Under the pieces are notes generated by a model. That model worked only from the letters and a program-made list of their open reading frames with translations, searched no databases and was not told the DNA's origin. DNA of 9,054 nt, from NCBI GenBank assembly GCA_938038165.1, contig CALHRB010000158.1, forward strand, positions 1-9,054. The letters run 5' to 3'. The stretch comes from Candidatus Kapaibacterium sp. GTDB lineage: Bacteria; Bacteroidota; Ignavibacteria; Kapaibacteriales; UBA2268. Below, one piece after another: positions 1-6,193 of the stretch. Position 1 is the stretch's first letter. The number at the start of each line of letters is the position of its first letter. Both the position numbers and the translations under genes were made by a program.

Positions 1-265
1 AATTGATGGGAAAAAATTCGATAGTTCCTACGATAGAAATGAACCTGCAGTTTTTCCTGTTAATGGGGTTATAAAAGGGTGGACTGAAGCACTTATGCTG
101 ATGAAAGAGGGTTCAAAGTGGATGCTAATGATACCCCCTGACCTTGCTTATGGCGAAAGAGGAGCTGGTCAGCTAATAGGACCAAATGAAACTTTGATTT
201 TCGAAGTTGAACTTCTCGAAGTTATGGATGGTAATCAAATGCAGGAATTGCAAAAAGCTGAATAA
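1..265 (+). CDS. FKBP-type peptidyl-prolyl cis-trans isomerase, 3' end only
   Basis: This is the C-terminal 87 residues of an FKBP domain; the start lies before the window and the first complete codon is at position 2. FKBP enzymes catalyse cis-trans isomerisation of bonds preceding proline and help protein folding. The visible part begins IDGKKFDSSYDR, close to the KKFDSSRDR stretch of human FKBP12. It continues with VIKGW (visible residues 23-27), IPPDLAYGERGAG (44-56) and TLIFEVELLEV (64-74). The equivalents of the FKBP12 pocket residues F36, D37, V55, I56, W59, Y82 and F99 are all present as F6, D7, V23, I24, W27, Y50 and F67, so the domain should be active. A 13-residue polar tail follows the domain. 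Whether the protein carries a signal peptide (FkpA/Mip-like) or is cytoplasmic cannot be seen. The next gene starts 27 nt downstream on the same strand, which suggests co-transcription. Confidence 0.93.
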   Translation, partial: IDGKKFDSSYDRNEPAVFPVNGVIKGWTEALMLMKEGSKWMLMIPPDLAYGERGAGQLIGPNETLIFEVELLEVMDGNQMQELQKAE

Positions 266-292
266 TTTTTAAAATTTTACAATGATTATATT

Positions 293-1270
293 ATGAGAGC
301 AATTATTCCGGTAGCCGGAGTTGGAACAAGATTGAGACCACACACTTATACCTTGCCAAAAGTTTTGCTTAATGTAGCGGGCAAACCAATCCTTGCTCAT
401 ATCTTAGATGCATTGATTCGTCAGGATATTTCAAAATGCACTATCGTAACTGGTTATATGGGAAAGTTAGTACAGGAGTATGTTCTTGCCAATTATAAAA
501 TCGATATAACATTTGTTCCTCAAAGAGAGTCGTTAGGACTTGGACATGCTATATGGACAGCAAGGGAAACATTTGACGATGAACCTTTGATGATCATACT
601 TGGTGATACTATCTTTGATGCCGATTTAACTTTTTCGAAGAAGGCTAAGACCTCAACAATTGGGGTTAAAGAAGTTGAAGATCCTCGAAGATTCGGAGTT
701 GTTCTGCTTGATAATAAAGGAATGATAAAAAAGTTTGTCGAAAAACCCGAGCAGCCGACTTCAAATTTGGCAATAGTTGGTATATATTATATTTCAAATC
801 CCATGTTGCTAAAAAGCTGTCTGGAGCACTTAATTAACAATGACATAAGAACAAGAGAAGAATATCAACTGACGGATGCATTGCAATTAATGCTGGAAAG
901 AGGGGAAAAGTTCAATACTTTTAATGTTGAGGGCTGGTATGATTGCGGTAAACCGGAAACACTACTGGCTACAAATAGATATTTATTGGAAAAATCGTCT
1001 AAACCGAGGAAATTCAAAAATGCAGTCATAATACCTCCTGTATTCATTGCTGATGATGCAATCATCAGAAGGTCAGTCGTTGGTCCTTTTGCAACTGTAG
1101 CCTCCGGTGCTGTTGTCGAGGATAGCTTGGTTCGCGACTCAATCATAAGTGACGGGGCAAGGGTTTCGAGTTCTCTTTTGAAAAAATCAATCATAGGAAA
1201 TAATGCAATCGTGAAAGGACATTTTAATAAATTTAATGTCGGTAATTCAAGTGAAATAAATTATCAATAA
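293..1270 (+). CDS. Sugar-phosphate nucleotidyltransferase with C-terminal left-handed beta-helix
   Basis: A 325-residue cytoplasmic enzyme of the NTP_transferase (RmlA/GlmU-N-like) family, which joins a nucleoside triphosphate and a sugar 1-phosphate to give an NDP-sugar and pyrophosphate. The signature GVGTRLRPHT (residues 9-18) followed by LPKVLLNVAGKPIL (21-34) contains the catalytic Arg13 and Lys23. The QRESLGLGHAI stretch (77-87) is the nucleotide/sugar loop, LGDTIFDAD (103-111) supplies metal-binding Asp105, FVEKP (148-152) contacts the sugar phosphate, and GWYDCGKPETLL (214-225) supplies Asp217, the probable second metal ligand. Residues about 243-315 are imperfect hexapeptide repeats typical of a left-handed beta-helix, as in long-form glucose-1-phosphate thymidylyltransferases of archaea and some bacteria. 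The sugar and nucleotide cannot be fixed from sequence; dTDP- or UDP-glucose formation is the likeliest. The start is set by the MRAIIPVAG beginning usual for the family. No Shine-Dalgarno site is visible; the leader is A/T only. metK follows after 26 nt. Confidence 0.9.
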   Translation: MRAIIPVAGVGTRLRPHTYTLPKVLLNVAGKPILAHILDALIRQDISKCTIVTGYMGKLVQEYVLANYKIDITFVPQRESLGLGHAIWTARETFDDEPLMIILGDTIFDADLTFSKKAKTSTIGVKEVEDPRRFGVVLLDNKGMIKKFVEKPEQPTSNLAIVGIYYISNPMLLKSCLEHLINNDIRTREEYQLTDALQLMLERGEKFNTFNVEGWYDCGKPETLLATNRYLLEKSSKPRKFKNAVIIPPVFIADDAIIRRSVVGPFATVASGAVVEDSLVRDSIISDGARVSSSLLKKSIIGNNAIVKGHFNKFNVGNSSEINYQ

Positions 1271-1296
1271 TGTCAAGAATAAAAAAGGAGTTATAA

Positions 1297-2442
1297 ATGA
1301 TTTCGGATGACACATATTTATTTACATCTGAGTCCGTTTCAGAAGGACATCCGGACAAAATATGCGATCAGGTTTCAGATGCAGTTTTGGACGCAATGAT
1401 TGAAAAAGATCCAAACAGTCGGGTTGCATGTGAATGTTTTGCAACAACTGGAATGATTGTTGTCGGAGGAGAAATCAGAACTGAATCTTATATTGATCTT
1501 CAATCTTTGGTTCGTTCGGTTATTCATGATATTGGATATACTAAAGACGGATATAGATTTGATTCAAATTCATGTGCTGTAATTAATGTTATAAACCACC
1601 AATCTGTTGATATCTCTCTCGGGGTGGATAAAGGTGGTGCCGGTGATCAGGGAATGATGTTTGGATTCGCATGCAATGAAACCCCTGAATATATGCCTGC
1701 ACCTATTACTTACGCTCATAAACTTGTTAAAAGGTTATCTGACATCAGAAAAAGTGAAAATCAATTGATGCCTTACCTAAGACCTGACTCAAAATCTCAG
1801 GTTACAATTGAATACACGAATTCAGGCAAAATTCTTAGAATTGATACAGTTGTAATATCCACCCAACATGATCCCGACGTAACGGTTGAAAAGATCAAAG
1901 AAGATGTCATTGAGCACGTCATAAATAAAGTACTTCCCTTAGAATATCTGGATGATAAGACAATATATCATGTTAACCCTACCGGCAGGTTTGTCATTGG
2001 TGGTCCTCACGGGGATACTGGTTTAACCGGAAGAAAAATCATAGTAGATACTTACGGCGGACGTGCTCCACATGGAGGAGGGGCTTTCTCGGGTAAAGAT
2101 CCCACAAAGGTTGACAGATCAGCAGCTTATGCAGCACGCCACTTAGCAAAAAATATAGTTGCTTCTGGCTTATCAATGGAATGCACTATTCAGCTTTCCT
2201 ATGCTATCGGTGTTTCAGAGCCGATCTCCATTCATGTTAACACCAACGGAACTGCTCAGGTAAGTGATAGAAGAATTGAAGAAGTTATTAAGAAAAATAT
2301 AGATCTAACTCCTAATGGTATTATTTCAAGATTTAACCTAAGAAGACCTATTTACAGACAAACATCAGTTTACGGGCATTTTGGGAAACCAGAATTACCA
2401 TGGGAGCAACTCGATCTCATAAATCTATTCAAAAATATTTAA
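1297..2442 (+). CDS. metK: S-adenosylmethionine synthase
   Basis: MetK makes S-adenosylmethionine from methionine and ATP, releasing phosphate and pyrophosphate; it acts as a cytoplasmic tetramer with Mg and K. At 381 residues it is full length (E. coli about 384). The N-terminal SESVSEGHPDKICDQ (11-25) contains the ATP-binding His18 and Asp20. The first family signature GAGDQG is at 114-119, and the second, GGGAFSGKD, at 260-268 is followed by TKVDRSAAYAARH, with phosphate-binding Lys and Asp. GGPHGDTGLTGRKI (235-248) and the C-terminal YGHFGK (359-364) are also conserved. No key residue is missing. The start is fixed by AAGGAG at 1285-1290, 6 nt before the ATG, and by the usual MISDDTYLFTSESVSEGH-like opening. 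It lies 28 nt before ahcY, so the pair can make SAM and dispose of SAH from one transcript. The 26-nt upstream gap leaves no room for a SAM riboswitch. Confidence 0.97.
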   Translation: MISDDTYLFTSESVSEGHPDKICDQVSDAVLDAMIEKDPNSRVACECFATTGMIVVGGEIRTESYIDLQSLVRSVIHDIGYTKDGYRFDSNSCAVINVINHQSVDISLGVDKGGAGDQGMMFGFACNETPEYMPAPITYAHKLVKRLSDIRKSENQLMPYLRPDSKSQVTIEYTNSGKILRIDTVVISTQHDPDVTVEKIKEDVIEHVINKVLPLEYLDDKTIYHVNPTGRFVIGGPHGDTGLTGRKIIVDTYGGRAPHGGGAFSGKDPTKVDRSAAYAARHLAKNIVASGLSMECTIQLSYAIGVSEPISIHVNTNGTAQVSDRRIEEVIKKNIDLTPNGIISRFNLRRPIYRQTSVYGHFGKPELPWEQLDLINLFKNI

Positions 2443-2470
2443 GAAAATGTAAAAAATATAAGGAACAAGA

Positions 2471-3784
2471 ATGACTAATTACGAACCCAAAAAAGCAGAA
2501 GGAAAATTTGACGAAGTTATAGGGAAATACTGCGTCAGAGATATTTCCCTTGCCGAAAAAGGCAAGTTATTAATAGATTGGGCTGAATCAAGGATGCCTG
2601 TGTTGATGCATCTAAGAGAAATTTACAAACAAACAAAGCCTTTCAAAGGTTTTAAAATCGCAGGTTGCCTCCATGTTACAAAAGAGACCGCTGTTCTAAT
2701 TCGAACATTTGTCGAGGCTGGTGCAGAAGTATCATGGTCAGGATGCAATCCACTTTCGACAAACGATGCTGTGGCAGCTGCATTAGCTTCAGAAGGCGTC
2801 TCGATTTTCGCTTGGTATGACAACAAGGAAGATTTTTACTGGTGCATTGACAGAACCATTGATGTTCCTCCGCATCTTACTCTTGATGATGGATGTGATT
2901 TAATTAACACTGTTCACGAAAAATATCCTGACATCGCAAAAAACTTCGTAATAGGTGGGACTGAAGAAACAACAACTGGCATTCAAAGACTTAGGGCAAG
3001 AGCTGAAGACAATCAACTTTTCTATCCTGTTTATGCCGTTAATGACACAGAAACTAAATGGGACTTCGATAATGTTTACGGTACCGGTCAATCAACCATA
3101 GATGGTATAATAAGAGCTACTTCTGTTCTTCTTGCGGGGAAAAATTTCGTCGTAGCTGGTTATGGACACTGCGGTTCCGGGGTTGCAAAAAGAGCAAAAG
3201 GAATGGGATCTAATACTATTTGCACGGAAGTAAAACCAACTGCCGCTCTCAAAGCTGTTTTAGAAGGTCATGAAATTATGCCAATGGACGAAGCTGCAAA
3301 GATTGGCGACATATTTGTTACTGCAACCGGGGTTAAGGATATTATAAGAAAATGGCATTTCGAATCTATGAAAGATGGTGCAATCATCTGTAATACTGGT
3401 CATTATGATGTTGAAATTAACATTCCAGAATTGGAAGAACTCGCTGTTTCTAAAAGAACTATCAGACCAAACTGCGAAGAATACACTCTTAAAAATGGAA
3501 AGAGATTATTCCTTTTGGCTCAAGGCAGACTTGTTAATCTTGCTGCTGCTGAAGGACACCCCTCAGAAGTTATGGATATGTCTTTTGCAAATCAATTTAT
3601 GTCTCATCTTCGGCTGGTTGAAAACCATAAGAATGGTTCAAAGCTACCTCTGGATGTTCTGGATATACCGCTTGAGCAAGATGAATTCATTGCCAGAACA
3701 AAACTCAAAATGATGGGAATTGATATTGATACTTTAACTGAAGATCAGCTAAATTATATTAAAAATTATAATGAAGGCACCTGA
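2471..3784 (+). CDS. ahcY: S-adenosylhomocysteine hydrolase (archaeal/Thermotoga-like form)
   Basis: AhcY splits S-adenosylhomocysteine into homocysteine and adenosine using bound NAD, relieving product inhibition of methyltransferases. The 437-residue protein keeps the substrate residues: H68 (human H55) in CLHVTKETA, D140 in LDDGCD, E166 in TEETTTG, K196 and D200 in NDTETKWDFDN, and H311 in NTGHYDVE. The Rossmann NAD motif AGYGHCGSG spans 229-237. The C terminus ends MGIDIDTLTEDQLNYIKNYNEGT-like (415-437; ending NEGT) and lacks the K-x-x-x-Y-R-Y tail that in most bacterial and eukaryotic enzymes reaches into the neighbouring subunit's NAD site. No such tail is hidden in the other two frames after the stop. 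The wording of the NAD domain and the short end resemble archaeal and Thermotoga enzymes, from memory of the family. AGGA at 2461-2464 supports the ATG. It is the last gene before the terminator at 3848-3886. Confidence 0.96.
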   Translation: MTNYEPKKAEGKFDEVIGKYCVRDISLAEKGKLLIDWAESRMPVLMHLREIYKQTKPFKGFKIAGCLHVTKETAVLIRTFVEAGAEVSWSGCNPLSTNDAVAAALASEGVSIFAWYDNKEDFYWCIDRTIDVPPHLTLDDGCDLINTVHEKYPDIAKNFVIGGTEETTTGIQRLRARAEDNQLFYPVYAVNDTETKWDFDNVYGTGQSTIDGIIRATSVLLAGKNFVVAGYGHCGSGVAKRAKGMGSNTICTEVKPTAALKAVLEGHEIMPMDEAAKIGDIFVTATGVKDIIRKWHFESMKDGAIICNTGHYDVEINIPELEELAVSKRTIRPNCEEYTLKNGKRLFLLAQGRLVNLAAAEGHPSEVMDMSFANQFMSHLRLVENHKNGSKLPLDVLDIPLEQDEFIARTKLKMMGIDIDTLTEDQLNYIKNYNEGT

Positions 3785-3847
3785 GAAAGCTAAATTGACA
3801 TAATCAGATTGATAATTAAACATTAAGTTTCCCTATATTCAATCAAC

Positions 3848-3886
3848 AAAAAAGAATCCATTAATAAAGCGATGGATTCTTTTTTT
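3848..3886. terminator. Symmetric (two-way) rho-independent terminator
   Basis: The arms 3848-3861 (AAAAAAGAATCCAT) and 3872-3885 (ATGGATTCTTTTTT) are perfectly complementary around a 10-nt loop. The core is 8 bp of mixed sequence, flanked by A/T pairs that form a T-tract on either strand. On the + strand it ends the metK-ahcY transcript 64 nt after the ahcY stop. Read on the - strand it ends in TTCTTTTTT and can stop transcripts of tRNA-Lys and any read-through from dxs. Its place between convergent units fits a two-way terminator. Confidence 0.9.
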
Positions 3887-4017
3887 ATATATTAATTATA
3901 TTAATTATTTTAATACTGTAAATGTGATCATACTGAAGAAAAGGTGCATTAAAATAGACAAGGAGGAAAATTTTTGTATTAAAAATTAGTGTGTTTGTCT
4001 GTAGGTTTAGGTTTTTG
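3887..4017. other. Gene-free spacer between terminator and tRNA-Lys
   Basis: No coding frame of useful length is visible. It opens with a 9-bp direct repeat, ATTAATTAT twice in a row, about 3890-3907. Its middle holds a nested inverted repeat at 3954-4002 with a perfect AAGGAGG inside it (described separately). If transcription from tRNA-Lys runs to the 3848-3886 hairpin, most of this stretch becomes the tRNA 3' trailer. Confidence 0.6.
3954..4002. repeat. Nested inverted repeat enclosing an AAGGAGG sequence
   Basis: Outer arms AGACAA (3956-3961) and TTGTCT (3995-4000) are complementary and extend by one G-T and one A-T pair to 3954 and 4002. Inner arms AATTTTT (3969-3975) and AAAAATT (3981-3987) form a 7-bp A/T stem around a 5-nt loop. 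The seven-nt internal bulges sit opposite each other, and AAGGAGG (3960-3966) overlaps the outer arm and one bulge. The stems are weak and the region is AT-rich, so chance is possible. No gene start follows the AAGGAGG: TTG at 3974 is closed by TAA two codons later. Confidence 0.35.
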
Positions 4018-4089
4018 TGATCCCGGTAGGAATTGAACCTACGGCCCTCTGATTAAAAGTCAGATGCTCTACCCCTGAGCTACGGGATC
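4018..4089 (-). tRNA. tRNA-Lys(UUU)
   Basis: The reverse complement folds as a complete 72-nt tRNA including the discriminator. The acceptor GATCCCG pairs over all 7 bp with CGGGATC. The D arm is GCTC/GAGC with loop AGGGGTA. The anticodon stem is TCTGA/TCAGA with loop CTTTTAA, giving anticodon TTT (4055-4057) and reading lysine AAA/AAG codons. The variable loop is GGGCC, and the T arm is GTAGG/CCTAC with loop TTCAATT. The discriminator is A (4018). CCA is not encoded (the next bases are CAAAAA), so it must be added by the CCA-adding enzyme, as is common in Bacteroidota. A promoter lies 18 nt upstream. Confidence 0.97.
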
Positions 4090-4106
4090 TGAATAAAATA
4101 AGATTA

Positions 4107-4138
4107 CAAAATTAACATCATTTTTTTAGATAGCCAAA
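4107..4138 (-). promoter_or_regulatory. Bacteroidota-type promoter of tRNA-Lys
   Basis: On the - strand a TTTG box (4138-4135) is followed after exactly 20 nt by TAATTTTG (4114-4107), matching the Bacteroidota -33 TTTG and -7 TAnnTTTG elements without mismatch. Transcription would start near 4100, about ten bases before the mature tRNA end. The -33 box is 7 bases past the dxs stop codon, so the tRNA need not depend on dxs transcription. Confidence 0.72.
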
Positions 4139-4144
4139 AAATTT

Positions 4145-6088
4145 TTATTTTAATTCGAAGACTTTTGCGTTTGGGTTTTCTATGACTGACTTGAAATATT
4201 TGATGATCTTGTCAGCTATTGTTTGAGCATCGAGACCGACCTCCCTTAATAATTCTGGTTGTGAACCCTGCTCAATGAATTTATCGGGTAAACCCATGTT
4301 CAAAATTCTAATATGATGATATTCTTTTTCGGCAAGGAATTCTAATATAGCAGTCCCAAATCCTCCGGCTTTTTGACCCTCTTCGATTGTAATAATACAT
4401 GAAAAATTACGACAAATTTCATCAAGGCATTCATAATCTAATGGTTTAATAAATCTTGCATTGATAACGGTTGCGGAAATATCATTTTGGATTAAAATTT
4501 CGTAGGCTTTAATAGCTTCCCTGACCATATTTCCGACAGCTAAAATAACGACATCTTCTCCGAAGGTAAGTTTTTCCCACTTACCATATGGTATAGATTT
4601 CATTGGCTCCAAAGGAGTCCCCACGCCTTTTCCCCTAGGGAACCTGATAGCGACGGGTCCGTGTGTATAATCAAATATAGCCGAATAAAGCATATCTCTT
4701 AGTTCCTGCTCATCTTTTGGTGCCATAAGTGTCATATTGGGCACTGCTCGAAGGTAAACAATATCCATAACACCATGATGAGTTGCACCATCCTCGCCGA
4801 CAAGTCCTGCTCTATCTATGGCAAACACAACGTGAAGTTTTTGGAGAGAGCAATCGTGAGTTAAATGATCAAATGCCCTTTGAAGGAAGGTTGAATAAAT
4901 TGCTACGACAGGGATGATTCCCTCGGTTGCCATTCCTGAAGAGAAAGTAACAGCATGTCCTTCTGCAATACCTACATCAAAGACTCTTCCTGGCATTTCA
5001 CGCTCCAAAATATCAAGTCCAGTACCATCAAGCATAGCAGCAGTAACACCGACAATATAAGGATTCATTCTGCAGAGCTCAACCATAGTCTGACCAAATA
5101 CTTTATAGTAAAGAGGAGGTTCGGGTTTATCGGGAATTTTTGATAAAGATTTTCCGGTGTCTCTATCAATTTTTCCGATAGCGTGCAATCTGCGATAATC
5201 GCTTTCGGCTGGAGCATAACCTTTACCTTTTTCAGTAATAATATGTAGAAGAACAGGCGTTTTTATTTCTTTAATCATTCTTAGCATTTTTACCAGTTTG
5301 ATAACGTTATGTCCGTTGATAGGACCAAAATAGTCAAAGCCAAGAGCCTCGAAAAGCATCCCAGGAGTCATTATAGTTTTCATACCCCCTTCAATCTTAG
5401 AAGCAAGTTTTCTTATCCTATCGCCAACTGAGTCAAGTTTTCCAGTGATGTTCCATAATTCTCCTCTCAATTTTTGAACAGTCGGGGATGCAAAAACTTC
5501 GTTGAAATAATTAGAAAAAGCAGATACATTTGGATCAATGGAAATGTTATTGTCGTTCAGAATAACAGTGATATCTCTTTTCTGAACGCCACAGTTATTC
5601 ATAGCCTCGAAAGCAAGACCGCCAGTCATAGCTCCATCGCCAATAATAGCAGCAACTTTGTAATCTTTTCCTTGTATGTCTCTTGCAGTTGCAATACCAA
5701 GTGCTGCTGAGATACTTGTACTTGCATGCCCGGCTCCGAAAACATCATATTCACTTTCCGAACGCTTTAAAAAACCCGATAACCCTCTGTACTGTCTTAT
5801 TGTATGAAGTTGGTCTTTCCTTCCTGTTAAAATTTTGTGTGGGTAACCTTGATGCCCGGTATCAAAAATTATTTTATCTATGGGTGTTTCGTAAACATAA
5901 TGAAGGGCAACGGTTAATTCAACAACTCCAAGCCCTGCACCGAAATGACCGCCTGTTTTAGTAATTGTATCTATCATAAAGTCCCGAACCTCCTCACAAA
6001 CAACTGGTAATTCATTAACATCCAATTTTCGAAGGTCTTCCGGATAATTGATTTTATTCAGGAATTTATAGTTATTAAAATCAGGCAA
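4145..6088 (-). CDS. dxs: 1-deoxy-D-xylulose-5-phosphate synthase
   Basis: DXS condenses pyruvate and glyceraldehyde 3-phosphate, with loss of CO2, to give DXP, the first step of the MEP isoprenoid pathway and a precursor of thiamin and pyridoxal phosphate. The 647-residue protein is full length (E. coli 620). The N-terminal thiamin-diphosphate domain has His48 in TGGHFGAGLG, GHQGYPHK (78-85), and the cofactor/Mg motif GDGAMTGG (150-157) through NDNN (178-181). The pyrimidine domain has catalytic Glu376 in DVGIAEGHAV and His437 in GEDGATHHG, with Arg485 in RFPRGKG. A transketolase C-terminal domain (about 505-630) follows. AEGH instead of the enterobacterial AEQH is the form I recall from Bacteroides. 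The start codon is TTG: an in-frame TAG lies 12 nt upstream (6098-6100), AGGA is well placed, and the next Met is residue 38, inside the fold. It is divergent from cydA and convergent with ahcY. Confidence 0.96.
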   Translation of the reverse strand: MPDFNNYKFLNKINYPEDLRKLDVNELPVVCEEVRDFMIDTITKTGGHFGAGLGVVELTVALHYVYETPIDKIIFDTGHQGYPHKILTGRKDQLHTIRQYRGLSGFLKRSESEYDVFGAGHASTSISAALGIATARDIQGKDYKVAAIIGDGAMTGGLAFEAMNNCGVQKRDITVILNDNNISIDPNVSAFSNYFNEVFASPTVQKLRGELWNITGKLDSVGDRIRKLASKIEGGMKTIMTPGMLFEALGFDYFGPINGHNVIKLVKMLRMIKEIKTPVLLHIITEKGKGYAPAESDYRRLHAIGKIDRDTGKSLSKIPDKPEPPLYYKVFGQTMVELCRMNPYIVGVTAAMLDGTGLDILEREMPGRVFDVGIAEGHAVTFSSGMATEGIIPVVAIYSTFLQRAFDHLTHDCSLQKLHVVFAIDRAGLVGEDGATHHGVMDIVYLRAVPNMTLMAPKDEQELRDMLYSAIFDYTHGPVAIRFPRGKGVGTPLEPMKSIPYGKWEKLTFGEDVVILAVGNMVREAIKAYEILIQNDISATVINARFIKPLDYECLDEICRNFSCIITIEEGQKAGGFGTAILEFLAEKEYHHIRILNMGLPDKFIEQGSQPELLREVGLDAQTIADKIIKYFKSVIENPNAKVFELK

Positions 6089-6095
6089 AATAGTT

Positions 6096-6099
6096 TCCT
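6096..6099 (-). promoter_or_regulatory. Ribosome binding site fixing the TTG start of dxs
   Basis: The - strand reads TAGGAAACTATTTTG; AGGA is 7 nt before TTG (6088-6086). The same stretch contains the in-frame TAG at 6100-6098, so no longer N terminus is possible and the TTG start is the only reasonable one. Confidence 0.75.
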
Positions 6100-6137
6100 A
6101 TTTAGTAATAAAAAAATAAAAGACGAATTAGTATAAG

Positions 6138-6168
6138 TTTAGTGAAAAATTTAATAAATTTATGTTCT
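6138..6168 (+). promoter_or_regulatory. Possible weak Bacteroidota-type promoter of cydAB
   Basis: TTTA (6138-6141) is followed after 19 nt by TATGTTCT (6161-6168). Compared with TTTG and TAnnTTTG there is one mismatch in the first box and two in the second. Position suits a start near 6174 and a leader of about 20 nt before the cydA ATG. The region is so AT-rich that this may be chance; no better candidate is visible in the spacer. Confidence 0.3.
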
Positions 6169-6193
6169 TATTCTATAAAAATTGGAAATTATT

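Noticed and set aside
865..1194. Open frame of 109 codons on the minus strand inside the nucleotidyltransferase gene
   Set aside because: It is antisense to the beta-helix repeats, with no ribosome site seen and no recognisable motif; a by-product of the coding strand's composition.
1271..1296. SAM riboswitch before metK
   Set aside because: The 26-nt gap is far too short for any known SAM riboswitch and shows no such fold.
3375..3713. Open frame of 112 codons inside ahcY
   Set aside because: It lies wholly within the conserved AhcY coding region in another frame, and its translation resembles no family I know.
3795..3823. Perfect TTGACA hexamer just after ahcY, as a sigma-70 promoter
   Set aside because: No acceptable -10 hexamer lies 16-18 nt downstream, and the terminator at 3848 would stop any transcript at once.
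3887..3907. ATTAATTAT direct repeat as start of a CRISPR or iteron array
   Set aside because: Only two abutting copies of pure A/T sequence; no spacer pattern and no associated genes.
6182..6193. TTG start for cydA, four codons longer
   Set aside because: It would place the only ribosome-site-like GGA inside the gene, and the ATG at 6194 puts His19, Glu99 and Glu107 on the E. coli numbering.
6089..6193. Bacteroidota-type promoter for dxs in the divergent spacer
   Set aside because: No TTTG exists on the minus strand there; TATACT and TATTTTTT resemblances lack a matching upstream box.
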